Assembly (NCBI RefSeq): GCF_003324165.1
Contig: NW_025407850.1
Coordinates: forward strand, 372,001 to 436,000
DNA from: Naegleria lovaniensis
Lineage: Eukaryota; Heterolobosea; Eutetramitea; Acrasida; Naegleriidae
DNA: 64,000 bases
Direction: 5' to 3'
Part shown: positions 1 to 10,401 of the stretch, piece after piece
How the letters are laid out: each line of letters starts with the position of its first letter
How positions within the stretch are numbered: the first letter of the stretch is position 1
Program-made: the position numbers and the translations under genes
Notes under the pieces: generated by a model
Databases searched by the model: none
Told to the model about the DNA's origin: nothing
Seen by the model: the letters and a program-made list of their open reading frames with translations, nothing else

Positions 1-1189
1 AATAAGCAGCTTCGTGATTTTATTAATAACCATGGAATTGGGTCTATACCTTCATTGGGTTCTGTTGATGTCAATATACATGCAAGAATGCACAAGAAAC
101 TGGAGGCTTTAGAGGAAATTGAAAAGGATCAAAAAGGAAGAGAAAAAGAGCTAGAAGAGTATCACAACTGGCTTCACTCTATTCCTGTTAAATATGAAGG
201 TGAAGAGTACAGTCTAGATATTAAGGAGAGACTGAAGCTTATGGAAACATCTGTGAAAATGCAGTCTCAAGAACTTGAAAGGACGAAGATGCTATTTTTG
301 AGAGACATTAAGATTGTTAAAGACGAATTAGACGAAAAAACGACAGAGCTGCAGCACCTACACATGCAACTTAAAGAAAGAGAGGAGAGACTAAAACAAC
401 TGGAGGAGAGCAAAGCTGTTGAAGTCCAAGACAACACCAAACTAACCCACCTAAGACAGGGAGCCATACCGAAGGCAAAGCAGAGATTAAAATCCAACTT
501 GTTCATGAATTCGGTAAGAAGAGCGAGGAAACTCATAGAAACTTAACTTTTGGAATTTCCTCGTTCCGTGAGAGCTTAATAGAGATGATGCAAGAGTATT
601 TAAACGAAACTCTTCGTGACTCAGAATATTTACATGTAATTGTAGAAGAATCAAAGGGATTGATTGAAGGATGTACGGAGGCTTTGGAGGAAACAATTCG
701 AGATTCTCAAAATGAGTTTATTGAACAAACAAGACAATTCATAGAGAAACTATGTACTTCTATAGGTGATGGACCTGCCGCATCAGTCACAGAAAAGGAA
801 AGCTCAAATGATTCATTGAACGATACTTCAGAATTCATCAAAAACTGTATTCTTGATTCTGCAAACCATCAAGGTACGTTTTTCATTCATTGCTTGATCT
901 TACATCTATGTCAGACGACCCTTATTGGAAGAACATTTGTGATCGCATTTCGGAGCTTAGAAACGTAGAAGGAAAACTTTTTAGTACTTTAAATCAATCT
1001 AAAAACAATTTACAAAGGTTTTTACAAATCTTGTCAAAGCTTGACAAGGCTTCTCCAGAAGAATTCGAGTTTTACAAGTCCTATATCAATGATGCTGTTT
1101 CCCAAATTTCAAAGAATATTGACGATTTTATGAAACAGTCGTTTTTATCAAGTCATGTTGAGTCTTCGTACTTGTCAATAAAGAGATGA
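1..1189 (+). CDS. Coiled-coil protein, C-terminal part (5' end outside window)
   Basis: Open from base 1 with no start in the window, so the gene enters from the left. The visible part is rich in Glu, Lys, Leu and Gln in heptad-like spacing, as in coiled-coil cytoskeletal or scaffold proteins; no catalytic domain is seen and I do not recognise the family. Reading runs in frame 1 to about 423, moves to frame 3 somewhere between about 420 and 572, and continues to a clear intron at 874-914 (GTACGT donor, phase 1). The last exon reads to a TGA at 1187-1189. The frame change has two possible explanations: a 59-nt intron at 514-572 with a GTAAGA donor, or an earlier very short intron or base error, because frame 3 already looks coding from about 456. 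The stop lies 28 bases from the end of the convergent neighbour. Confidence 0.6.
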
Positions 1190-1217
1190 ATGACTAATCG
1201 TAACCACCTTCAAAGGA

Positions 1218-2625
1218 TTAACGTGTATTTCCACTTAAGATGGTTCGTGTATCAAGCTTAACTCGTTGGTTTTCTAGGTTTTCAAAATAAAAGTGTCCAA
1301 GCTTTGAATTTGCTGAAGGAGCATTCAGGGAGCCAAATGATTTAAACAATACGGGCGCTTTTTTGGAAATATTTTGGTTGTGGAATATCAACACTTCTGA
1401 TTTACCTCCAGTATAAGATGCTCCATAGGGCCAACTATAGGACAGCTCCTTCAATCCATATAAATGATGGTTGTCATGTTGAGCAAAAAAGCTTTGGTCA
1501 AATGCCTCAGCAAAGGGAGCAGCATCACAGATATGAATGCTCTCTATTTCTATTGGTGGAACTTCAATTGGTTTATCCTCTGATTTCTCTTCTACAGATT
1601 CTGGAGCTTTTTCTGGCTCATCTTCAAGTGGAGGTTCTCCCTTCTTTGCTCTTTCCTCATTAATTTTCTGTCTCTTTTGTCTTTGAAGTTTTTCTTCCTT
1701 TTCCTTCTTTTGTTTGGCTTCCATTTCACGCTTCGTTTTTTCTCTTAGTCGTCGAATTTCTGCTATATGTCGTTCATCTAAAAGTAATGCTACTTTCATT
1801 ACAGCTACTGAACCTGTTTCCTTATTAACAACTGGAAAGAAGTAATAAATCCTGGACTCTTTGAAAAAAACTTGAAAGTCAATCCAAGATGCAATACTAT
1901 TCAAAATTTCTAATTCTTCAATAGAGTTCATAAAACTTAAAGACTTACTCTTTGGACAAAATATAAAGCCTATGGACTATGTGTTCAATCCAATTTGGGC
2001 CTAACAATTTGATGGACTTGACAGAATCAAAGTCTCCAAAAATTTGTTTTAAGGTATGTATTTGTTCTGGAGAAAATTGTGCACTGTCTAAAATTTTAAA
2101 GCCTTCCTCCATTGAAAAAATAGCGTTTTTTAACACAGATGCATCATTATTCATGTGTAAAGTTTCTATCATTTCTGAAAAAACGGCAAGATTTTGAACT
2201 TCTAGCATTGTTCGATAAAGAGCGAGAGTAATTAATCCACCAATTGATGCAATTATTGCTGCAATAATTAAAGCAATTCTCTTTCTCTTTTTTCTCTTAA
2301 TTTCTTCCTCTGTTAACGGTCGTTCTTCCATAGTATTTGATGATTGTTGATCCTTTCCTTCTGTTTTACTTGATGAATCATTAGGCTCCGAGGATGTTGT
2401 TGATGCTGTATTGCTGGTATTTGTGCTCTTTAATAAATAATTAATATGGAATTCTCTCATAATGCTTCCACTATCCAAAATATTCTTCATAGTCATGTGT
2501 TCAGCTCCGACAGATGTTGTTGGAATAGAAACTCTTCTCATTAACATTTCGAAAGCATACATTCCCTTCTTGTCATGATGGGTACTTAGCCTTCCAGCTA
2601 GCAGCCTGATGAGTTGCTTTTTCAT
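1218..2625 (-). CDS. Single-pass membrane protein, function unknown
   Basis: Two exons (2625-1949 and 1896-1218) joined across a 52-nt intron with a GTAAGT donor and a TAG acceptor. They give about 451 residues. The first ~35 residues are basic and poor in acidic residues, which could be a mitochondrial presequence. A Ser/Thr-rich stretch follows, then a basic cluster just before one hydrophobic helix of about 22 residues (start IALIIAAIIA). The second exon holds a Lys/Glu-rich helical segment followed by a Pro/Glu-rich linker and a C-terminal region with many aromatics. I do not recognise the family; a mitochondrial inner-membrane location is only a guess. The start codon lies 27 bases from the start of the divergent TRIAP1-like gene, so the two probably share a promoter. 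Confidence 0.65.
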
Positions 2626-2652
2626 TTTTTTATTTTTTCAATCAAAATAAAA

Positions 2653-3081
2653 ATGCTGTCCAACAAGTCTTCATCATTCGTATCGGAAAATACAAGCGAT
2701 TCATCTTTTTATAAGGAGAGAGAAGAAAGTTATCGAGATGAAACAAGAGGAAATGTTACAAAACATACATTTAATGTGGATTTAACAAAGGAATGTCCCA
2801 AACTGGAGGAAACATACAAGTCTTGTTTTAATGATTGGTATACGAATGTGTTTTTGAAAGGAAAGGGATTAGAGAATGGGTGTAGAAACGAATGGGAGGA
2901 TGTAAAAGCATGTATGATGGTAGGTGTGAATTATTAATTCTGATGATGTGCAATTTTAAATATTGCTGTTTCTGACTTGTTCCAAAACATTCAGATTCTG
3001 GTGAATGAAAAGTCTCTCGAAATCTCTGTTGAAAAAGGAGAAAAAGAAACGGAATGGAAAATTAAGAATTTTGATGAGTGA
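2653..3081 (+). CDS. TRIAP1/Mdm35-like twin CX9C protein
   Basis: Two exons (2653-2919, 2995-3081; phase 0 intron of 75 nt) give a 117-residue protein. It carries two perfect C-x9-C motifs, starting CPKLEETYKSC and CRNEWEDVKAC, linked by a FLKGKG segment typical of TRIAP1/p53CSV/Mdm35. Proteins of this family fold by disulfide relay in the mitochondrial intermembrane space and, with Ups/PRELI proteins, shuttle phosphatidic acid or other lipids between membranes. The N-terminal ~45 residues are Ser-rich and longer than in the human or yeast proteins; the C-terminal exon is Lys/Glu-rich. The start chosen is the first ATG after an A-rich leader. It converges on NDUFAF5, with stops 24 bases apart. 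Confidence 0.85.
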
Positions 3082-3105
3082 AACGATTGAATTTCATTTA
3101 TATTA

Positions 3106-4429
3106 TTACTCTCTCTTACAAGACGAGTTTCCATTCGCACCATCGTCTTTTTCTACATGTAATTGAGTGCCCATTTCCTTTGCCAGGTCTTTCATGGATA
3201 TTGTTCCTGAACCTCGTCTTGCAGGTCTATTGAATTGGCATGTTCAAAACTTGGTTAGTGAAACGATATATTTAAAACTTACTTTGGTTGACTTTCATCT
3301 TTTTTCCATCCAATCATGTGAATGACTTCAAACGTGGCTGGTACACCCTTTTCTTCTCTGAACATGTGGTCATAAATAGCTGCAGCTCCAATAATTGTTT
3401 CTCTAGATAATATTGTTCGTCTTTTGATCAAGGCATTGTTTTCTCCCATTCCCTGTAAATGATGCATAAGTGTGAATGGATCAGGATAGTATACCTTAAT
3501 AGTTTCTGCGTCCACAGTTGGCAAATTCAAACCTGATCTTGTCACAATATTTCCAACATCCTCAATAGAGCTCAAAGGAGACACATGTGGTGAGACACCT
3601 CCTTCTCTTTCTTGCTCAGACAGCACAAAGCAAGTTCTCAATTCAGATAATGTATTTCCTCCAAGCATTGCACCAATGAATACACCATCTGGTTTTAGAA
3701 CTCTCTCAATTTCTTTTAGTAGGCCTGGCAAATCATTGACCCAATGTAAATAAAATCCTGAAATTACACAATCCAATGAGTTATCGTCGAACGGTAGAGT
3801 GGCTCCGTCCTCATCAAAATGTAGTTTTTCAATCTTCTTAATAGTATTTCCTTTGATTAAACTCAATTCATCATGAGAAGGTATTTTAATATTGTCCAAA
3901 AGTACTTGGGATTGATCACATAATATATAATGTTCAATATTTTGAAAATGCATAACAGGAAGGTCAAGGTCTACTCCACTAAACCCTGAGGACCCTTGGG
4001 TCTTTTGTTTTTTAGCTTGAGCTATTGCGCTCTCACGCTCCTCAGGATGTAAAAAGTCAAGAATAGTCTTGTGTAAAATTCTATTAATGATAAATCCCTT
4101 TCCACAACCAATTTCGCATACTTTCGGTAATGTTTTTGAGAAATACTAATAATACTTTCAAAATGATTTTTTACAAAGAATTTCTAGAAAACATACGCTC
4201 ATTCTATCCACAATTCCATCTGCAATGACATTTTTCACATAATCATATTGACCCAACTCTCCATCCGAGCTACATTTAAAAGAATATTCTTTATGTTTTT
4301 TTACTTGCTCTCGATCAAATACTTTTCTTTTTGATATTAATCGAGCAAGCAGTGATGATCCATCTGTTTCAGAATAATTTACCAGAGTTAAAAACACCTA
4401 CAATTTGGGTTGAGCCCTTTGATGAACAT
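3106..4429 (-). CDS. NDUFAF5: NDUFAF5-like arginine hydroxylase (complex I assembly factor)
   Basis: Four exons (4429-4402, 4363-4197, 4145-3283, 3226-3106; introns of 38, 51 and 56 nt) give about 392 residues, against 345 in human. The methyltransferase-like fold shows motif I (EIGCGKGF), the LHWVNDLP signature, a KPDGVFIGA strand, EREGGVSPH and the C-terminal PARRGSGTIS block. All of these match NDUFAF5, which hydroxylates an arginine of NDUFS7 during early assembly of mitochondrial complex I. A VFDRE motif near the N-terminus also fits. The short first exon (ATG at 4429, phase 1) was chosen because it restores the frame into that block through a GTAGGT donor. The N-terminus is basic and hydroxylated, as for a mitochondrial presequence. 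A further upstream exon cannot be excluded. Confidence 0.9.
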
Positions 4430-5022
4430 TCCGAGTACTCGAATATAAATAATTCTTTTCAAAATAACATGATTTTGTTCCGTGGATGGTATAGCTGGAT
4501 GATGAAAAGCATAACCTCTTGGGCCGAAGTTGTGCATGGCGAGAGAGTTTCTTCATTTTTTGTAAAACGTTGTCAAGAGTTTAGACCTCTCATTCACTTG
4601 ATCTTCGAATTCTAGGAATAACCATGCCAATTCGATATTGAAAGTAATGATAATTTGAAATTTTAAACATAAATGATCTCGATGAGAACAAGAAGTTATC
4701 CTGAGTACGTAAAAGATTATAAAAAATCAAAAAAGCGTCTCATATCCAGCAAACAATTCTACTCCATAAAAGTCCTAATTATGTTTTCCTCTATTTCCAT
4801 ATTTATCAAATTTCCTTTTCGTTACTAATCCATTTGTAGTGTTGTCGTCATCTTTACAACAACACGCACGACACTCAAGTGTTCATCCACCATGTTGAAT
4901 CCTTTTAAAACCCATCCTTTCATTCAACTGGAATTTACCAACAAGAAAAAATTTTTAAGTTTTGTTTAACCTAACTCTCCATCTCCAAAAAACCATCTCT
5001 ACACATTCGACACACCATCAAC
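4430..5022. other. Divergent intergenic region, nothing recognised
   Basis: About 590 bases between the starts of the NDUFAF5-like gene and the 5023 gene. It is AT-rich with short T and A runs. A plus-strand open frame at 4331-4615 is mostly antisense to the first exons and has no good start. No RNA gene, repeat or conserved motif is seen; it presumably holds the two promoters. Confidence 0.5.
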
Positions 5023-5757
5023 ATGGGCTTTTTCAACCTTTCCACATCAACAGTGACTCCGTCCACTAAAACTGAGAAGAAGAATAGATCCTTCTTTACA
5101 AGTTTCATGGACACAAGTCCTCAACTTCATCACCACGAGCATCGACGAAAGAGTAATCCCAAATCCGTTGCTCAAAAGTGCGTACATGAAGAATATTTGA
5201 GCAGTGCTGTAGGAGGAGGCAAGTCCTCATCCGAACCAAGCGATACCCTCAATACTAGTAATGAAAAATCAGTCAATGTTACTCATCATGTTCCCTCTTC
5301 CACTCATGACACAACACATCAAAAGATTGCAATGGAAAAGTCATACAATATTTCATCGCTAGAATCTTATACTTTTGGTTCCAAGAAAAAGAAAAAGACC
5401 TTTTCCATGTCTTATATGAAATGTTGTCCTTTTGATGATGTGAGTGCTTTAATTGATGTTGATAAATTTGAGAAGAAGAGTGGACCATCTTCATCGAGCG
5501 TAAAGAATGCAGGACCTCCAACTACAACTCGAACGGTTTCGTCAGCTCTTGCTGCCAATGCAATGGGTGGACAACCTGCAACGGTTCACATGGAACAACC
5601 AACGCAGCAGTCCGAAGTGCCATCACATGATAAGGTTTTGTTTTCTTCCTCAATTTTGCTCTCGAACCCGAATGAGGAAAACCCTCAGCAACAAGAATCA
5701 TCTGGTGCTGCCAATCAAAAGCTCGATGCAAAGGGAAATAAGATGGAAACAGACTAA
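5023..5757 (+). CDS. Ser/Lys-rich orphan protein
   Basis: Single-exon frame of 244 residues beginning with the ATG after a CATCAAC context. It is polar throughout, rich in Ser, Thr, His and Lys, with a basic KKKKK patch near residue 125 and a moderately ordered stretch after it that contains one CC-like site (MKCCPF). No domain, signal peptide or membrane segment is visible. The N-terminus begins MGFF, but Phe after the Gly argues against myristoylation. Probably largely disordered; function unknown. Convergent with eIF2-beta, whose stop is 135 bases away. Confidence 0.65.
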   Translation: MGFFNLSTSTVTPSTKTEKKNRSFFTSFMDTSPQLHHHEHRRKSNPKSVAQKCVHEEYLSSAVGGGKSSSEPSDTLNTSNEKSVNVTHHVPSSTHDTTHQKIAMEKSYNISSLESYTFGSKKKKKTFSMSYMKCCPFDDVSALIDVDKFEKKSGPSSSSVKNAGPPTTTRTVSSALAANAMGGQPATVHMEQPTQQSEVPSHDKVLFSSSILLSNPNEENPQQQESSGAANQKLDAKGNKMETD

Positions 5758-5892
5758 ACACGTCCCAACTGTAAATGTCTAACTTCAATAAACAACACAC
5801 AAGATAACAAAATCATACCTCGTTCAACTAGTTGGAATTTTTGTTTTTGGAATAATACCAAATTTTCAAAAGTCAAGGTCCAAGAGGAATTT

Positions 5893-6950
5893 TTATTTCT
5901 TACGTCTCAAGTTGGCAACGAAACCTTGTTTGACTGCACTGACAGTTCTTGAGGCCAAGCAGTTTGCACAGTGAATGGAGTAGAGACGGGTAGTTGGATC
6001 ACGGTTGAGCCTAGTGTCCAAACTATTGCAAATCTTACAAACGACATATTCAGTAATGTACTTTCTCAATAAATTCTCAATATCCTTGCTCTTGAAGGCA
6101 CCACGAATAACCAATCTATTACTACCGTCAAGGTTACCGGTTGTACCTAATTCTGCAAATAAGTAATCCAAAACGTGTTGTTCTGCACGGTGTAAGTTTG
6201 CACAAATTTCGGTAAAGTTAATCAAAACTGTCTTCTTAGGACCATCTCTGGCGACTTGAGGAGTCTTAACTTTGATAGGCTTTCTCTTTCCTCCTCCCAA
6301 TTCAGGATTGTTCTTCTTCAATGTATCAAAGATACGTTCCAAAAGTTCTGGATACTTGTAATTACGATCTGACTTGTTCCAAGCTTGTGGACCATGATCA
6401 TCATCCTTGGCAAGGAGAGAGGCCAAATCTCTGTCTGAACCTTGGAGTTCGGCAGATTCCTCTCTATCCTCGCTCCAGTAAGAGCCACCAGTGCTTTGTG
6501 ATTGTTGTTTCTTATTCATGATTTGAATAACCTCTGCACTCTTCTTGGTCTTTAACAAATCTACAATTTCGTTAATATTTTCGTCCTCTTCAACGTTAAC
6601 ATCGATGGAAGGAAGAGGCATTTCCTCTTTGACCTTTTCCAATGCTTGTTTGAAGAGTTGAGCCTGTACATATTATCAACAAATCATATCCGTACATGTC
6701 GACGAGTTTCAAAAGTATTAATAGTACAACAACAACAGGATAAGTTTTTACGATTTGTTGTGATAATTGATACAACACTTACCGCATCCTTCAAAATAAG
6801 TTGTAACTCTTCAGATGATTCGGTCTTTTCTTCGGAGGTTGATGTTTTCTTTGTCTTCTTTTCAGGTTTGTCTGAGGAAGAAGAGGTTGTCTTCTTCTTT
6901 GGCTTTTTCAAATCAAGGCCGAGAGCCTTTTCGTCAACCACAGTACTCAT
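5893..6950 (-). CDS. EIF2S2: Translation initiation factor eIF2 subunit beta
   Basis: Two exons (6950-6783 and 6663-5893) split by a 119-nt phase 0 intron with a GTAAGT donor give 312 residues, against 333 in human. The N-terminal part has Lys-rich blocks and acidic stretches like those that contact eIF5 and eIF2B-epsilon. The second exon carries the conserved core (YPELLERIFD, KTVLINFTEIC, HRAEQHVLDYLFAELGT, RLVIRGAFKSKDIE) and the C-terminal C2-C2 zinc ribbon (CKIC then CANC). The protein forms the eIF2 ternary complex with GTP and initiator tRNA. The intron sits between the disordered N-tail and the core. The start ATG follows an A run. Confidence 0.97.
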
Positions 6951-7299
6951 TTTTTAAATTTTTTAATTCAATATTACATAAAAACTCGCAGTGTTTTATT
7001 AATTGCAAGTTAAATTCAATTTCGCTCTGCACATTATATTATTATTAGATGATTTTATGCAACTGGATTTCATCATACTGATTTCTATTGTTAACACATG
7101 ATGATGACTTTCAAAAATTGAATTAGTTGCAAGAAGCAAAAAATGGCGACCTGTATGTATGATGACGGAACAGTAGTAGTGATGAAACCATCTCATAAAA
7201 GAACAAAATGATAGAAGATAGAATGAAAAAGAACTCGGAAGAACCAACAGTCTCGGAATTCAAAAAAAAAATCATACAAACGATCATTTCATCACAAAG
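6951..7299. other. Divergent promoter region between eIF2-beta and SGT1
   Basis: About 350 AT-rich bases between two divergent starts. The small minus-strand open frames here have no domain content and look accidental. No repeats or RNA genes are seen. Confidence 0.5.
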
Positions 7300-8433
7300 A
7301 TGCCTTCTTTTGAGACTGCTTCCGAACTCTATCAACAGGGTAACGATTTATTTGTGGACGAGGAATATGAAGCGGCCCTAGCCAAGTATTCAGCAGCTAT
7401 TGATATGGAAGAAAAAGTCGAATATTTTGAAAAGAGATCTGCTTGTAATTATCAGCTCGGAAGACACAAAGCTTCAGTTGCAGATGCCGAAAAAGCCATT
7501 GCTTTGTCTTCCAATACTTCATTTAACGGATTCTTGAGGAAGGGTATGGCCTGCTTTGAGATGGAGCAATTCGATAAAGCTTTAGAAGCTTTTGAAAAGG
7601 CCACCTCCCTCAAACCTGAGGATTCAAAGGTCAAAACATGGCTCCGAAAAGCCAAAGCCGAAGTGGAAAGTGCAAAGACCTCAAATACAGTATCATCAAC
7701 AACAACAGCTACTGGTACAACATCATCTGCTTCCTCTCCATCCAACACTCTTGCAGTGACTCCTCACAAGAATAAGATTAAATGGAATTTTTTCCAAATG
7801 GGAGAGTATGCAGTTGTAAGCGTATTGGGATTACAGCCTGTCAGCAAAGAAAATAGACATATCGAAATTCAACCAAGCAAATTGATTCTCTCTTTTAACT
7901 TACCTCCTCAAGAAGGAGTACCATCTACTCTAAATGAAGAAGATTTAACAAAATGGGAGAGAACATTTTCACTTTTTGATGATGTTATTCCTTCAGAATC
8001 ATCTATGATTCATTTACCATCCAAGGTAGAAATTAAATTGAAGAAAACACATGCATCTATTGATTGGCCATCATTGGAGCCAGTTGAAAACGCAAACAAA
8101 TTCGACCCTCAATTCCAGTCGTCCAGCGTCTTTGTGTCACAAGTAGATCCAAAGAAATATCCAACTTCAAAGAAAACAGATTTTGACACTCTGGATAAAA
8201 TTGGTAAAAAAGAAGAGGAAGAGGAAAAGCCTGAAGGTGATGCTGCTTTACAAAAACTTTTCCAACAAATATATTCTCAGGGAGACGAAGAAACCAGAAG
8301 AGCCATGATGAAGAGCTTCCAAGAGAGTGGAGGTACTGTTTTATCCACCAATTGGAAGGAAGTGGGATCAAAGAAGGTTAAAGGAGAAGCACCACAAGGC
8401 ATGGAAATGAAGTATTGGAATGAAGAAAAATAA
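7300..8433 (+). CDS. SUGT1: SGT1 homologue (TPR-CS-SGS co-chaperone)
   Basis: Intronless, 377 residues, start ATG after CACAAAG. Order of domains: three TPR repeats (about 1-120; [34 protein letters not shown]), a Ser/Thr linker, a CS domain (about 148-265; starts [10 protein letters not shown]) and a C-terminal SGS domain (about 300-377; [33 protein letters not shown] is its signature, with a final MKYW). SGT1 bridges Hsp90 and client proteins, including SCF ubiquitin ligases via Skp1, and is needed for kinetochore assembly in other eukaryotes. That is of note here because the window also encodes two F-box proteins. The family assignment is firm; the roles are transferred from other organisms. 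Confidence 0.96.
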   Translation: MPSFETASELYQQGNDLFVDEEYEAALAKYSAAIDMEEKVEYFEKRSACNYQLGRHKASVADAEKAIALSSNTSFNGFLRKGMACFEMEQFDKALEAFEKATSLKPEDSKVKTWLRKAKAEVESAKTSNTVSSTTTATGTTSSASSPSNTLAVTPHKNKIKWNFFQMGEYAVVSVLGLQPVSKENRHIEIQPSKLILSFNLPPQEGVPSTLNEEDLTKWERTFSLFDDVIPSESSMIHLPSKVEIKLKKTHASIDWPSLEPVENANKFDPQFQSSSVFVSQVDPKKYPTSKKTDFDTLDKIGKKEEEEEKPEGDAALQKLFQQIYSQGDEETRRAMMKSFQESGGTVLSTNWKEVGSKKVKGEAPQGMEMKYWNEEK

Positions 8434-8582
8434 AGTGTAACAACATAAGCAAATCAACAATCAAATTACCTTAATTTTTTGTGAAAGGGTTTGGAGTTAC
8501 AGTTGAACCTCATAATTTTATTCTATTAGCTACATATCAAATTCAAGTAATAATAAATCTCAGGCCTTGTGCTTGATGGTTT

Positions 8583-10058
8583 TCAATGATTGAAAAGAGG
8601 TTTTGGAAGCTTGCTTGGATGTGGCGAGTTGGACCAAGAACCACCAGCAAACTTCTTGTCTGAAGCTGATCCTTTCTTTGCTGAATTGTCCATAGGATCA
8701 AGTTTGATAACAGATCCGTCGTTGATTAAACTCGAAAGTAATTCCTCTTCAGTTAAGGATGTAGAAGATGCAGATGTACCAAGTTGGGGCATACTGTGGT
8801 GGAACGGAGGGCTTGATGGCATTGGGGCATTGGGTGTGTTGTGTTTCAAAGGTTTCAAAGAAGTATGGGGAGGTGTTTGCAATTTCTTTTCTTCCAAATC
8901 TTTAAGAACAGTGCTCTCCAAATATGCCATGTCAAAATAACGCCAAGAAGGAAACCAAGTAGGCTTCAAAAGTCCCTCTGATGGAGAATAAATTGAAACT
9001 CTTTTTCGTTCTGAGGTGTTAAAATAGGATGGAGTAAGTAAAGTATAAGTAGCGCCTGAGGTTGATTTGGTGCAATCTACGTTTGTGGAAGAATTTACAT
9101 TGGAAATGATTTTGGTACTTGGTGATGCCTTACTGACCGTAGATGAGGATTGAGGAAAGGCATTTGAAGATGTTGACACAGATGACTTGTTCGTACTGAT
9201 ATTGGTATCGTTTGAAGATGAGGCACGTGCTGATGAGGGGCTTTTCTTCAATACAGATCTCAGAGCAGTGCTCGATCCTGAATTTCCACTATTGCTATTA
9301 CTACTATTTGAAATGCTCTGTTTTTGAACATTGACAGGAACCATGACCTTCTTCTTTTTCTTTTTATCTCTTTGGTTTTCATCGTCTTCTCCAATATTTT
9401 CACCATTTAGATGAGATGAAGGCTTATTGTCACGGTTATTGGATTTTTCAGGTGCCATATTTTCGTCTCCACTGCTGTTGTCGTTCGATTTTGTTGTGGT
9501 GTTATAGTGCTGATAGGGAACAACCATTCTTTCGTAATTAGCAAAATGATCCTTCGTGGAGGTTCTTGACTTTTTTCCAAGGCCATTATCTGATGCTGCT
9601 GATTTGTCTGACTGTGGAGGTGATGTAACGTGTTGAGCAAAGAAATTTGGTTGCTGAGAAGAAGAAGAGGAATTATTATTGTTGTTAATGGAGGATGATG
9701 ATGACGAATTCCTAGCATCAAATGTTAATTTGTCTTTGACCGTGTCCAAAGAAAGATCTTTGTATTCAAAGTAGCCATCTTTAAATTCTCGCACTCGAAT
9801 TGATTTCTCTCCTTTTGGAACAAAAACGCGTTGTTGTTGTTGTGCCTGTTCGTCTGTTAGAAATAAATCTTCGTTTACGGAGTATCCACCTGTTGGTGTA
9901 GTTCCATTGTTGTTGGTTCCATCAATGAAAAAGGGAATGAGAGGTCTGCCAAATTCTCCCGCTTTCGATTTTGTTGGAGTTGTATTATTATTGGAAGAGT
10001 TGTTGTTGCTACTAGAGGAGTATTCTCCGTCGGATGAGTATGGTTGTTGATGATCCAT
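8583..10058 (-). CDS. Low-complexity Ser/Asn-rich orphan protein
   Basis: Single-exon frame of 491 residues. Long runs of Ser and Asn alternate with short ordered islands, for example a segment near residue 90 (VREFKDGYFEYKDLSLD) and one near 355-385 (RVSIYSPSEGLLKPTWFPSWRY). A Lys run (KKKKKK) lies near residue 236. No domain, signal peptide or membrane helix. The C-terminal half has SP/TP sites, so phosphorylation control is possible but is inference. The antisense frame at 8590-8940 is a shadow. Function unknown. Confidence 0.7.
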   Translation of the reverse strand: MDHQQPYSSDGEYSSSSNNNSSNNNTTPTKSKAGEFGRPLIPFFIDGTNNNGTTPTGGYSVNEDLFLTDEQAQQQQRVFVPKGEKSIRVREFKDGYFEYKDLSLDTVKDKLTFDARNSSSSSSINNNNNSSSSSQQPNFFAQHVTSPPQSDKSAASDNGLGKKSRTSTKDHFANYERMVVPYQHYNTTTKSNDNSSGDENMAPEKSNNRDNKPSSHLNGENIGEDDENQRDKKKKKKVMVPVNVQKQSISNSSNSNSGNSGSSTALRSVLKKSPSSARASSSNDTNISTNKSSVSTSSNAFPQSSSTVSKASPSTKIISNVNSSTNVDCTKSTSGATYTLLTPSYFNTSERKRVSIYSPSEGLLKPTWFPSWRYFDMAYLESTVLKDLEEKKLQTPPHTSLKPLKHNTPNAPMPSSPPFHHSMPQLGTSASSTSLTEEELLSSLINDGSVIKLDPMDNSAKKGSASDKKFAGGSWSNSPHPSKLPKPLFNH

Positions 10059-10401
10059 GCTGACTATTATGATTTTGTTGATATTTGCTGATGACTGGTA
10101 TTTAGGTGTTGATTTTAAATATTGTGGTTCTATTATTATTAATGAATGGTAATGTTTTGATGGTATTGATCAAAATAATTAACTACAACAAGACAATGTG
10201 GAGGATAATGGTTCGGAAGATGTCAAGATGGTATTGGTTGTTTGCATCTATTTTTTTTGTTTCAAAAATAGATTGAGTAGCGCTGATCAGTTTTTGGGTG
10301 CTTGCTTTTAGGATATGTAGGGACTCCTTGGTGTTACACTCTTTGTTTACACTTTATTTTGTAACTCAACTTGGTAAACGATCGTTCGTTTGAGCCACAG
10401 T
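10059..10401. other. Intergenic region, nothing recognised
   Basis: About 340 bases upstream of the 10058 start and downstream of the oxidoreductase stop, both on the minus strand. It is AT-rich with a T run near 10252. No gene or structured element was found. Confidence 0.5.

Noticed and set aside
1936-1948. 13-nt GTAAGT...AG interval as an intron in the membrane protein gene
   Set aside because: Too short for splicing; a 52-nt intron at 1897-1948 gives a consistent phase with a normal acceptor.
4331-4615. Plus-strand frame near the NDUFAF5 start
   Set aside because: Overlaps its first exons in antisense and lacks domain content.
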